Positions 1 to 6,163 of a stretch of 8,018 nt of DNA are shown one piece after another. Under the pieces are notes generated by a model that saw only the letters and a list, made by a program, of their open reading frames with translations, had not been told where the DNA came from and ran no database searches. This DNA comes from Alphaproteobacteria bacterium. GTDB taxonomy: Bacteria > Pseudomonadota > Alphaproteobacteria > UBA8366. The DNA is taken from positions 1-8,018 of the forward strand of contig JABJCS010000816.1 of NCBI GenBank assembly GCA_018665505.1, in the 5' to 3' direction. Every line of letters begins with the position of its first letter. Position 1 is the first letter of the stretch. Made by a program: the position numbers and the translations under genes.

Positions 1-2
1 AA

Positions 3-128
3 GATTTCGAAGGCTTTATGTTCGCTAATCCGGCACGGCTGCACGCTGGTATGAACCCCGATTTCTTCAAAGGCACACGCGTCGAAGCCGAGGTCGAGAA
101 ATTGAAAGCGGACGGACGACTAAGTTAG
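3..128 (+). CDS. C-terminal end of an amidohydrolase-family protein (5' end outside window)
   Basis: An open frame enters from the left edge and stops at TAG 126-128, giving the last 41 residues of a protein. The text runs DFEGFMFANPARLHAG, then MNPDFFKGTRVEAEV, and ends in a charged lysine-rich tail. A segment reading 'F-x-N-P-x-x-x-x-x-x-x-NP-x-FFKGT-x-VE' is, from memory, typical of the extreme C-terminus of TIM-barrel metal-dependent hydrolases of the amidohydrolase 2 group, which hydrolyse or decarboxylate cyclic and aromatic substrates in the cytoplasm. No metal ligand lies in the visible part, so catalytic competence cannot be judged. It points the same way as the downstream operon but is separated from it by 128 nt containing a large palindrome, so co-transcription is uncertain. 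The family call rests on this short tail alone. Confidence 0.6.
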   Translation, partial: DFEGFMFANPARLHAGMNPDFFKGTRVEAEVEKLKADGRLS

Positions 129-137
129 TTTTTAACG

Positions 138-240
138 AACCCCTCATCCTAGCCCTCTCCCGCAAGGGGAGAGGGGATGTCACCGAGTGGCAAGCTAGAG
201 TTATCTCTCCCCTTGCGAGAGAGGGTTAGAGTGAGGGGGA
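138..240. repeat. Large imperfect inverted repeat made of two REP-like palindromic units
   Basis: The arm at 138-172 pairs with the reverse complement of 206-240. Over the inner 33 positions I count 29 matches, around a 33-nt spacer. Each arm is itself palindromic. In the left unit CCCTCTCCC (153-161) pairs perfectly with GGGAGAGGG (167-175) across a 5-nt loop. In the right unit TCTCTC (204-209) pairs with GAGAGA (217-222). The unit type CCCTCTCCCGCAAGGGG is a familiar dispersed intergenic palindrome in proteobacterial genomes (from memory). It fills almost the whole gap between the amidohydrolase tail and the SDR gene. No T-tract follows either stem, so it is not a classical intrinsic terminator, although the RNA could stall polymerase, block 3' exonucleases or feed Rho. 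A decayed non-autonomous mobile element is also possible. Confidence 0.75.
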
Positions 241-256
241 ACCGAATAGGAAACTC

Positions 257-1054
257 ATGAAAGATTTCAACGGAAAGACTGCGGTCGTCACCGGAGCCGC
301 AAGCGGGATTGGGAAAGCCTTGTCTTTAGCCTTCGCCGGTCGGGGCGCGAATGTTGTGATGGCGGATGTCGAGGCGGCCTCGCTGGAAGCCGCGAGATCG
401 GAAGTCGCGGCGGCTGGTGCCGAAGCGATCGGCGTTCCGACGGATGTGACAAAGGAAGATCAGGTCGAGGCACTAGCCGATACCGCTTGGGAGCGCTTCG
501 GTGCCGTCCACGTGGTGTGCAATAACGCGGGCGTTTTAATCCGTGGCAATATGTTGGACGCGGACCGCAAGGATTGGGACTGGATTCTCGGCGTAAACTT
601 GTGGGGCGTCATCAACGGAGTGCGCGCTTTTGTGCCGCGCATGAGGGATTCCGGAGAAGAAGGTCACATCGTCAACACGGCATCCGAGGCCGGTCATTTC
701 GCAGGCGATGGGTACGGCGTCTACAACACATCGAAATTCGCGGTCGTCGGTCTTACCGAAAGCTTGGCGCGCGATCTTCGCAATACCAAGGTTGGCGTCT
801 CCATGTTGTGCCCGGGACAAGTCGAGACCGGAATATTCACCAACACGAACCGCCCCTCGGAATTCCAGCGGGAAGGGGTCGCCGCCGATGTTGAACGCCG
901 CGTCGCGGAGAACGTCATGGAACCTGCCGACGTGGCCGCAAAGGTCGTCGCGGGGATTGAGGAGGGTGCGCTCTACGTCTTCAGCCATGAGGATGAAGGC
1001 CGTATGCTGATCGAAAAACGCCATGCCAGGTTGATGCGTTCGGTCGGAGGTTAG
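257..1054 (+). CDS. Short-chain dehydrogenase/reductase (SDR), probably NAD-dependent
   Basis: This 265-residue protein is a classical SDR of normal length, a cytoplasmic Rossmann-fold oxidoreductase that interconverts an alcohol and a ketone. Visible motifs: the nucleotide-binding TGAASGIG at about residues 12-19; Asp37 at the end of the second strand (VVMADV), which favours NAD(H) over NADP(H); Asp63-Val64 contacting adenine; NNAG at 89-92; the structural Asn114 (GVNLWG); and the catalytic Ser143, Tyr156 and Lys160 (YNTSK). The PG motif at 186-187 is followed by Thr191. The tetrad is complete, so it should be active. The ATG at 257 has AGGA at 248-251, 5 nt upstream. It opens the plus-strand operon and its TAG abuts the next gene. 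The substrate is unknown. A hydroxyacyl-CoA or hydroxy-acid made by the downstream MaoC or PrpD enzymes is plausible by context only. Confidence 0.93.
   Translation: MKDFNGKTAVVTGAASGIGKALSLAFAGRGANVVMADVEAASLEAARSEVAAAGAEAIGVPTDVTKEDQVEALADTAWERFGAVHVVCNNAGVLIRGNMLDADRKDWDWILGVNLWGVINGVRAFVPRMRDSGEEGHIVNTASEAGHFAGDGYGVYNTSKFAVVGLTESLARDLRNTKVGVSMLCPGQVETGIFTNTNRPSEFQREGVAADVERRVAENVMEPADVAAKVVAGIEEGALYVFSHEDEGRMLIEKRHARLMRSVGG
1046..1050 (+). promoter_or_regulatory. Shine-Dalgarno GGAGG that decides the first PrpD start
   Basis: GGAGG lies inside the last codons of the SDR gene. The following gene offers GTG at 1055 (4 nt downstream) and ATG at 1058 (7 nt downstream). The 7-nt spacing and the stronger codon favour the ATG. 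Its position within the upstream reading frame suggests translational coupling. Confidence 0.65.
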
Positions 1055-1057
1055 GTG

Positions 1058-2413
1058 ATGAGCGTCACGCGCGAAGTAGCCGAATTCGTTGCCGGTTTGA
1101 AGTATTCGGACCTGACGCCACATCTGATTCAACGCACCAAGGATCACATTCTCGACCAATTCGGTATTCAGATCGGTGTGTCTCGCAAGCCGTGGCTAAA
1201 GCTCGCCGTCGACTACGTGATGACCCAGGGGAATAAGCCGGAATCCAGTATTGCCTGTTGTCCGGAAAAGGTTTCGGCGGAAAACGCGGCCTTCGTGAAC
1301 GGGACGTTCGGTCACGGCTTCGAGATGGATGACGTTTATGCACCGGCCTTGGCGCATCCTGGTCCAGCCGTGGTGCCGGCCGCGCTGGCGATTGCGGAGC
1401 GGGACGGTTGCTCCGGTGAGGATTTTTTGCTGGCGGTTGTCGCGGGCTACGAAGTGATGGGCCGCTGTGGATATGCGTTATCGCCCTCGCAGCTTTATCG
1501 GGGTTTTCATCCGACATCGGCGGCCGGCCCGCTCGGTTCCGTGGCTGCAACCGGTAAATTGATGGGGCTCGATGCCGATACCATGGTCCATGCGCTGGCT
1601 GTCAGCGCCAGTTTCTGTTCCGGTGTGACGGAATGTTACAAATCCGGTGGTGAGGTAAAACGCTATCACGGTGGAATTGGGGCGCAGGGGGGAATTCGCG
1701 CCGCGATGTTGGCGAAATTGGGCCTGACTGGACCGAGCACTGTCTTGGAAGGCCCGCTCGGCATGCGCGCCTTCAGTGATACCTATACGCCTGAAGTCAT
1801 CACCGACGGCCTCGGTGAGCGTTTCGTCGTCGCCGATATTTGGACCAAGAAATACAGCTGTAACGGAATGATCCACGCGCCCGTTGACGGCATCGAGGCG
1901 ATCCGTGCGCGGCGGTCCTTTAGCGCGGCGGATATCGAGCGGATCGATGTCGGCTCCAACCAACACGCGGTGAATGAGGTGGGGTCGATCCGATTGCCGA
2001 AAGACATGTTCGGGTTTCAATTCTCCATGAACTACGCTTTGGCGCTCCAAGTCGTAAAGGGTAGCAACGATTTCGATGCCTATATCGAGGAGAATTTGCG
2101 CGACACGGAGATCGTCTCCCTGGCGGAGCGTATCTTCACCGATACGGATGAGGAAGTGCAGTCCTGGTTCCCAGAGACGTTGGGCGCCCGCGTCACTATC
2201 AAGTTCAAGGACGGGAGCGTCGAGGAAGAACTGATTCGTGATTGCCGGGGCTCGCCCGGTAATCCGATGACGGCGGAGGAATTAGAGACCAAGGCACGGA
2301 ATATCGCGGGCATGTCGATGACGGCGGACAAGTTCCAAGGCGTGATCGATGCTGTGCGCAGGATCGACACCATGCCGAATGCGAGGAAGCTCGGAGACCT
2401 ATTGCGCGATTAA
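1058..2413 (+). CDS. MmgE/PrpD family protein, first paralogue
   Basis: A 451-residue member of the MmgE/PrpD family, whose characterised members include 2-methylcitrate dehydratase, cis-aconitate decarboxylase and iminodisuccinate epimerase. They act in the cytoplasm on small polycarboxylates without metal or cofactor. Length is typical. The N-terminal helical domain carries HGFEMDDVYAPALAHPG at about residues 86-102, GFHPTS with His151, and EVKRYHGG with Lys201. The smaller lid domain carries KYSCNGMIHAPVD, and a conserved GSPGNPMTAEELETKA lies near the C-terminus. The equivalents of the active-site histidines and lysine are present, but the usual D-F-DD-T is E-M-DD-V here. The start could instead be the adjacent GTG at 1055, immediately after the SDR stop. 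ATG 1058 is chosen for its better spacing from GGAGG. Its role in a CoA-dependent pathway is inferred from neighbours. The exact reaction cannot be assigned, and prpD itself is not implied because no prpB or prpC lies nearby. Confidence 0.9.
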   Translation: MSVTREVAEFVAGLKYSDLTPHLIQRTKDHILDQFGIQIGVSRKPWLKLAVDYVMTQGNKPESSIACCPEKVSAENAAFVNGTFGHGFEMDDVYAPALAHPGPAVVPAALAIAERDGCSGEDFLLAVVAGYEVMGRCGYALSPSQLYRGFHPTSAAGPLGSVAATGKLMGLDADTMVHALAVSASFCSGVTECYKSGGEVKRYHGGIGAQGGIRAAMLAKLGLTGPSTVLEGPLGMRAFSDTYTPEVITDGLGERFVVADIWTKKYSCNGMIHAPVDGIEAIRARRSFSAADIERIDVGSNQHAVNEVGSIRLPKDMFGFQFSMNYALALQVVKGSNDFDAYIEENLRDTEIVSLAERIFTDTDEEVQSWFPETLGARVTIKFKDGSVEEELIRDCRGSPGNPMTAEELETKARNIAGMSMTADKFQGVIDAVRRIDTMPNARKLGDLLRD

Positions 2414-2423
2414 GTTCAAGAAT

Positions 2424-2429
2424 GAGGGG
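2424..2429 (+). promoter_or_regulatory. Ribosome binding site GAGGGG for the MaoC-like gene
   Basis: GAGGGG ends 6 nt before ATG 2436 (GAGG ends 8 nt before). It lies in the 22-nt gap after the PrpD stop, and it selects ATG 2436 over the upstream ATG at 2349, which is buried inside the previous gene. A second GGAG at 2431-2434 is too close to the start to function. Confidence 0.6.
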
Positions 2430-2435
2430 CGGAGC

Positions 2436-2912
2436 ATGCCACGTCGAACCAAGAAAGTTTCACGCTACTTTGAAGATCTGAAAATCGGTGAATTCTGGGA
2501 AGCGCCATCCCGCACTCACACTGAAGCGCTGTTCTATGCCTTTCAATTGGTGAGTGGCGATAACCGGCCGCTGCACTACGATATGGAATATTGTAAATCG
2601 CTTGGACTGCCGGGCCTTTTGGCCCATGGCTATCAAGTGCTCGCGCAATGTGCGCCGGGGGCGTCGGATATGTCGCGTGGTGAGACGGAGGTGCGTATCC
2701 TCGGCATGCTGGAGACCAGCGCCAAATTCCTGAAAGGCGTCTACTCGGGCGACACGCTCTATCCAGGATTGGAGATTATCGATCTGATAGAGCAGAACAC
2801 TACCGGCGTTAAGGTGTTGCGCACGACGGTTCACAATCAAAAAGATGAGCTTTGTCTCGACGGCGAGTTGCGCATGTTGTTCGCCAAACGCGCGCGTGAC
2901 GAGGCCGCGTGA
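2436..2912 (+). CDS. MaoC-like (R)-specific enoyl-CoA hydratase/dehydratase, single hotdog domain
   Basis: A 158-residue cytoplasmic hotdog-fold protein, close to the usual size of one-domain MaoC hydratases, which add or remove water at an acyl-CoA double bond. After RYFEDLKIGEFW at 10-21 comes the hydratase 2 motif LVSGDNRPLHYD, with the catalytic pair Asp42 and His47. The canonical form is G-D-x-N-P-x-H, so Arg44 stands where Asn is usual. GLLAHGYQVL at 60-69 matches the family's second conserved segment. The frame is open further upstream to an ATG at 2349, but that would lie inside the PrpD coding sequence and add 29 residues of non-family sequence. ATG 2436, with its own ribosome binding site and starting just before the domain, is preferred. 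The gene is sandwiched between the two PrpD paralogues and overlaps the second by 4 nt. Likely substrates are hydroxy- or methyl-branched dicarboxyl-CoA esters, by analogy with mesaconyl-CoA and itaconyl-CoA hydratases. Confidence 0.88.
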   Translation: MPRRTKKVSRYFEDLKIGEFWEAPSRTHTEALFYAFQLVSGDNRPLHYDMEYCKSLGLPGLLAHGYQVLAQCAPGASDMSRGETEVRILGMLETSAKFLKGVYSGDTLYPGLEIIDLIEQNTTGVKVLRTTVHNQKDELCLDGELRMLFAKRARDEAA

Positions 2913-4255
2913 GCGAGGGCGCCAACGCCACGCATATCGGGCGCTTCTTACGGGAAGCATCGAACAAACCGCTATCGGCCGAAGTGGTTGACGCCGCAAA
3001 GAAATGCTTGGTTGATTGGCTCGGTGTCACGGTTGCCGGGAGCAGGGAGCCGGTTGCCCGTGCCGCCAGAACCTATGCGGAGTTGGAAGGTTTTTCGTTA
3101 CCGATTATCGGCGCCGCGCAGGATGCGGAGAAATCGGCGCTGGTGAATGGCGTCGCTGCGCACGCGCTCGATTTTGACGACACCCACATTCCGACGGATT
3201 CTCATTTAAGCGCAGTGACGTGGGCGACTTTGCTAGCACTGGCAGAACCAGACGGGGATGAAGGCGAGGTTTTGCTGCGCGCCTTTGTCGCCGGTTATGA
3301 AGTCGCGGCGAAACTCTCAGGCCGCCGCTTCGGCTTTAGTCTCCAATTCCGGTGGTTTCATCCCTACGCGGTCATCGGAAGATTGGCGTCGAGCGCCGCA
3401 GCCGCCGTCGTGATGGGCCTAGATGAGCGGGAAGCGGCGCAGGCAGTGGCGCTGTCCACCACGCGGGCTTCCGGATTGCGAGGCACGCTCGGCGGGATGG
3501 GAAAGCCGCTGCAGGTCGGCGAGGCGGCGAAGGATGGGATCGTTTGTGCCCGGATGGCGAACGCGGGTGTCACGGTCGATCCGGGCCTGTTGTCACCCGA
3601 AGGTGGATTCGTGAAGGCATTCGTCCAAGACGGCAACGCGCAATTAGCAATGCTGGATGGTAATGCACTGGGCACCGGTTGGGCGGTCTTGCGAACGTCG
3701 TTCAAGCCCTACGCGTGTCTGCACGGTATCCATCCGTCTATCGATCCGTCTATCGATGCGGCGATGGAAGTGGCGTCGGGTCTCGATCCGACGGAGGTAT
3801 CATCCGTCAAGGTATACGTGGCGCCCGGTGTAAAGAAGGTCGCACGTTTCGAAGACCCGCAAACACCGCTCGAAGCGAAGTTCAGCGTTACCTATTGCGT
3901 CGCGGCAGCATTGGCGGGGAAGGGATTAGGGGCGGACGGATTTTCCACAGCAACTCTGAATGATGAAAGTCTCCGGGCTTTCTTGCCCAAAATTGAGGTT
4001 GTGCCGGCCGAGGGGCGGAAGATGCTCGACTCTGCCGTCGAAGTGACTTTGCACGATGGCCAAGTACATCGCGGGGAAACTTCTCTGTCGCGTGGACATC
4101 CTGGGAATCCGTTGAGCTGGGATGATCTGGAAGCCAAGTTTCGTGGCCTTGTCGAGCCAATCTATAATGAACGGACGGCGGAAATTGTCTCCGTGGTGCG
4201 AGATTTTGAGCGGGCTGGAAATTTAGTACGGCTCCAGAAATTGCTTCGGAGCTAA
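2909..4255 (+). CDS. MmgE/PrpD family protein, second divergent paralogue
   Basis: A 448-residue MmgE/PrpD enzyme, full length, clearly divergent from the paralogue two genes upstream. It begins with GTG in a GTGA overlap with the MaoC stop, with GAGG at 2901-2904, so translation is probably coupled. Family landmarks are HALDFDDTHIPTDSHL at 85-100 (Asp88, Asp90-Asp91, Thr92, His99), WFHPYAVIG with His151, GGMGKPLQVGEAAKDG with Lys199, and SRGHPGNPLSWDDLEAKF near the C-terminus. The D-F-D-D-T and histidine set looks catalytically competent, closer to the PrpD/cis-aconitate decarboxylase pattern than the first copy. The conserved His-Pro-x-Ile-Asp segment carries an in-frame four-residue duplication (PSIDPSID). 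Reaction and substrate are unknown. Dehydration, decarboxylation or epimerisation of a polycarboxylate are the known options in the family. Confidence 0.9.
   Translation: MSEGANATHIGRFLREASNKPLSAEVVDAAKKCLVDWLGVTVAGSREPVARAARTYAELEGFSLPIIGAAQDAEKSALVNGVAAHALDFDDTHIPTDSHLSAVTWATLLALAEPDGDEGEVLLRAFVAGYEVAAKLSGRRFGFSLQFRWFHPYAVIGRLASSAAAAVVMGLDEREAAQAVALSTTRASGLRGTLGGMGKPLQVGEAAKDGIVCARMANAGVTVDPGLLSPEGGFVKAFVQDGNAQLAMLDGNALGTGWAVLRTSFKPYACLHGIHPSIDPSIDAAMEVASGLDPTEVSSVKVYVAPGVKKVARFEDPQTPLEAKFSVTYCVAAALAGKGLGADGFSTATLNDESLRAFLPKIEVVPAEGRKMLDSAVEVTLHDGQVHRGETSLSRGHPGNPLSWDDLEAKFRGLVEPIYNERTAEIVSVVRDFERAGNLVRLQKLLRS
3732..3757 (+). repeat. In-frame 12-bp tandem duplication inside the second PrpD gene
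   Basis: ATCCGTCTATCG occurs twice in perfect tandem, with the period continuing 2 nt further (26 bp at period 12). It encodes Pro-Ser-Ile-Asp twice, at about residues 276-283. Against the first PrpD in this window (CNGMIHAPVDGIEAI) the second copy is four residues longer exactly here (CLHGIHPSID + PSID + AAME). This fits a duplication by replication slippage that preserves the frame. Confidence 0.85.
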
Positions 4256-4283
4256 GCTGACATATAAATTTTGAGAGGCGAGC

Positions 4284-4967
4284 ATGGAGTTAACCCTAGT
4301 CGAATTCGTCGGACATCTCGCTTTTCTGCTCACGGCCATATCGTTTTATCTCAAGGATATCCTGTTGCTACGGTTCCTTGCCATCGTCAGTGCGTTGGTG
4401 GGAATTGGATATAATTATTTCCTATCGGTGGGGCCGCTCTGGTTGCCGATCTTCTGGCTCGGTGTTTTCACCGCGATCAATTTGTGGCGCATTGTGGGTA
4501 TTCTGACCGAACGGTATTCGATCCGCTTTAACGAAGACGAACAGGAACTTTACGAGACCGTCTTCAAGGATTTCTCTCCGGTTGAGTTTATGAAATTGAT
4601 GCGTATTGCAGAATGGCGCGATGGGGCGGAGGGATCGATCTTTGCGTCCGAAGGTAAAACCGTCGACGGGCTGCGTTTACTGTTTAGCGGCGAAGTTTGC
4701 GTCTCTCGGGGCGGGAATGAAATTGGTCGCGCGCGCGACGGTGCGTTGATTGGCGAGATGTCCTTCATCCAGGGTGGAGATGCCTCTGCGACGGTCACTG
4801 CGTCGGTGCTGTGCCGCTATGTGTTCTGGCCTGAAGAGGCGTTACGCGGTCTCCTGCGGCGCAATCCGAATATCGACGTCGCAATGAAGCACGTCTTCAG
4901 TTTGGACCTGACCCGCAAGCTTACGGGTAGCAACGAAGGAACGGTCCACACGGTCGAGCTCGGATGA
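4284..4967 (+). CDS. Popeye-like membrane protein: three TM helices plus cyclic-nucleotide-binding domain
   Basis: A 227-residue inner-membrane protein. Hydrophobic helices at about 6-23, 28-47 and 52-74 are followed by a cytoplasmic domain from about 84 onward. This domain has the cyclic-nucleotide-binding layout: LRLLFSGEVCVSRGG (beta roll), ALIGEMSFIQGG (phosphate-binding cassette, Gly157-Glu158), SATVTAS, then VFWPEEALRGLL and a closing helix ending SLDLTRKLTGSNE. Three helices plus ELYETVFKDFSPVEFMKLM plus this domain strongly recall the vertebrate POPDC/Popeye proteins, including the end resembling 'GKDITNKLYSLND'. The usual cassette arginine is Ala167 here, so cAMP binding is not assured. 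GAGAGG at 4273-4278 precedes the ATG by 5 nt. The gene sits 28 nt after the second PrpD and closes the operon. A sensor or scaffold role is inference. Confidence 0.8.
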   Translation: MELTLVEFVGHLAFLLTAISFYLKDILLLRFLAIVSALVGIGYNYFLSVGPLWLPIFWLGVFTAINLWRIVGILTERYSIRFNEDEQELYETVFKDFSPVEFMKLMRIAEWRDGAEGSIFASEGKTVDGLRLLFSGEVCVSRGGNEIGRARDGALIGEMSFIQGGDASATVTASVLCRYVFWPEEALRGLLRRNPNIDVAMKHVFSLDLTRKLTGSNEGTVHTVELG

Positions 4968-4990
4968 CGGTTTACGAAGGATAAGTCGAT

Positions 4991-6163
4991 CTATTTCCCG
5001 ACGCCAATCACACCTTCTTTCTCCAGTGCCTCCAACGTCGCGTCGTCGTATCCGAGCAGTTCAGCCAGAACTTCGCGTGTGTGCTGTCCGATATCGGGTG
5101 CGGTTCGTGCCACCACACCCGGCGATTGGGACGACTTAAAAGGCGAGCCCAATAGTTTGAGCGGGCCACTCGTCGGATGTTCGAGTTCGACCAACATCTC
5201 GCGCGACCAAGTATGAGAGGCTTCGGCGATCTCGGCCATGCTTTGGACCTTTCCCACCGGAACGCCGTGGTGGTCACAAGCGGCGATGGCGTCTTCCGTA
5301 GTGATGTCTCGTGCCCAGCTGCTGAACGCATTATCGAATTCCGCCTCGTGTGACTTCGCGGTGTCCAACGAACAGATGGGAAGGCCGAGCAACGCCGTCG
5401 CCCCGTCAAGATGAGTTTGTGTTTCGACTTCGATAACGATCATACCGTCAGCCGTCTCATAGAGATTCTGCGGTGCCAGGGTTGCGTGATGGTTGGCGTC
5501 CCGTTGCGGCCCACCGGGAGTGTCTAGATAGGCCCAGGCCTCACTCGACATCCAGCCTTGGACATCGTGCATCGAGATGTTGATGTGTTGGCCACGGCCG
5601 GTGCGGCGCTTGTGATGCAGGGCGGCGGTGATCGCCATGGTGCCGGTAGCTGCACCGACATTGTCTGCAGATGAAACACCAATTTTAGTCGGCGGGTAAT
5701 CCTTGTTGCCGGTCAAGCTCATTACACCGGCCATGCCCTGGATGACGGTGTCGAAGGCGCGCATGTCTCGGTACGGACCGTTGTGGCCGAATCCTGAGAG
5801 CGAGCAGTAAATTAGGCCCGGATTGATCGCCGACAGATCTTCGTAGGAAAGGCCCCAACTTTTCATCCGGCCGAAGGCGAAGTTTTCGATCAAGACGTCG
5901 GATGTGCGGACTAATTCCAGCAACACGTCCTTGCCGCGATCGCTCATTGTGTCAATCGCGACGCCGCGCTTGTTAAGGTTGTGGACGTGAAAGATATAAC
6001 TGACGCCATCGATCTTATAGGCAAAGCCCCGGATCGATTCGCCCTTCAATGGCTCGACCTTCACTACTTCTGCACCGAGGTTGGAGAGGTAGCGCGCGGA
6101 AAGCGGTCCGGTCGTATAGGCGCCTAATTCCAGGACCCGGATACCGGTGAGCGGCGCGGTCAC
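4991..6163 (-). CDS. CaiB/BaiF family (class III) CoA-transferase with intact catalytic Asp
   Basis: A 390-residue class III CoA-transferase, a little under the family's usual 400 residues. These cytoplasmic, typically interlocked dimeric enzymes move CoA between carboxylates through an aspartyl anhydride. Motifs in order: IRVLELGAYTTGPL at 8-21; GAEVVKVEPLKGESIR at 30-45 (CoA binding); NLNKRGVAID at 62-71; DVLIENFAFGRMKSWGL at 89-105; YCSLSGFGHNGPY at 119-131; and SSADNVGAATG with Asp167, the expected nucleophile, followed by RRTGRGQHINISMHD. It begins with GTG in a 4-nt GTGA overlap with the upstream CoA-transferase homologue, with GGAGA 7 nt ahead. It is probably co-translated with that protein and may form a heteromer with it. 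Its 3' end meets the Popeye-like gene tail to tail across 23 nt. Substrate unknown. Confidence 0.93.
   Translation of the reverse strand: MTAPLTGIRVLELGAYTTGPLSARYLSNLGAEVVKVEPLKGESIRGFAYKIDGVSYIFHVHNLNKRGVAIDTMSDRGKDVLLELVRTSDVLIENFAFGRMKSWGLSYEDLSAINPGLIYCSLSGFGHNGPYRDMRAFDTVIQGMAGVMSLTGNKDYPPTKIGVSSADNVGAATGTMAITAALHHKRRTGRGQHINISMHDVQGWMSSEAWAYLDTPGGPQRDANHHATLAPQNLYETADGMIVIEVETQTHLDGATALLGLPICSLDTAKSHEAEFDNAFSSWARDITTEDAIAACDHHGVPVGKVQSMAEIAEASHTWSREMLVELEHPTSGPLKLLGSPFKSSQSPGVVARTAPDIGQHTREVLAELLGYDDATLEALEKEGVIGVGK

Noticed and set aside
153..175. Left hairpin as a Rho-independent terminator for the amidohydrolase-like gene
   Set aside because: The stem is perfect and GC-rich but is followed by GGATGTCACC with no T-tract, and the same unit recurs in the other arm. 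A repeat element explains it better.
536..1159. 207-residue open frame on the minus strand
   Set aside because: It lies opposite the SDR gene, shows no recognisable domain, and is explained by the GC-rich codon pattern of the true gene.
1478..2050. 190-residue open frame on the minus strand
   Set aside because: It is antisense to the first PrpD gene, whose family motifs are continuous in the sense frame. It has no domain or ribosome binding site that I recognise.
1058..2413. Assignment of either PrpD paralogue as 2-methylcitrate dehydratase (prpD)
   Set aside because: There is no methylcitrate synthase or methylisocitrate lyase in the window, and the first copy lacks the D-F-DD-T signature. 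Only the family level is supportable.
2349..2435. Upstream ATG extending the MaoC-like protein to 187 residues
   Set aside because: It would overlap the PrpD coding sequence by 65 nt, lacks family similarity in the extra 29 residues, and ATG 2436 has a well-placed ribosome binding site.
4241..4268. TTGCTT - 16 nt - TATAAA as a promoter for the Popeye-like gene
   Set aside because: The -35 box matches only half of consensus, and transcription would start about 9 nt before the ATG, within the ribosome binding site. It is more likely chance AT-rich sequence in the short gap.
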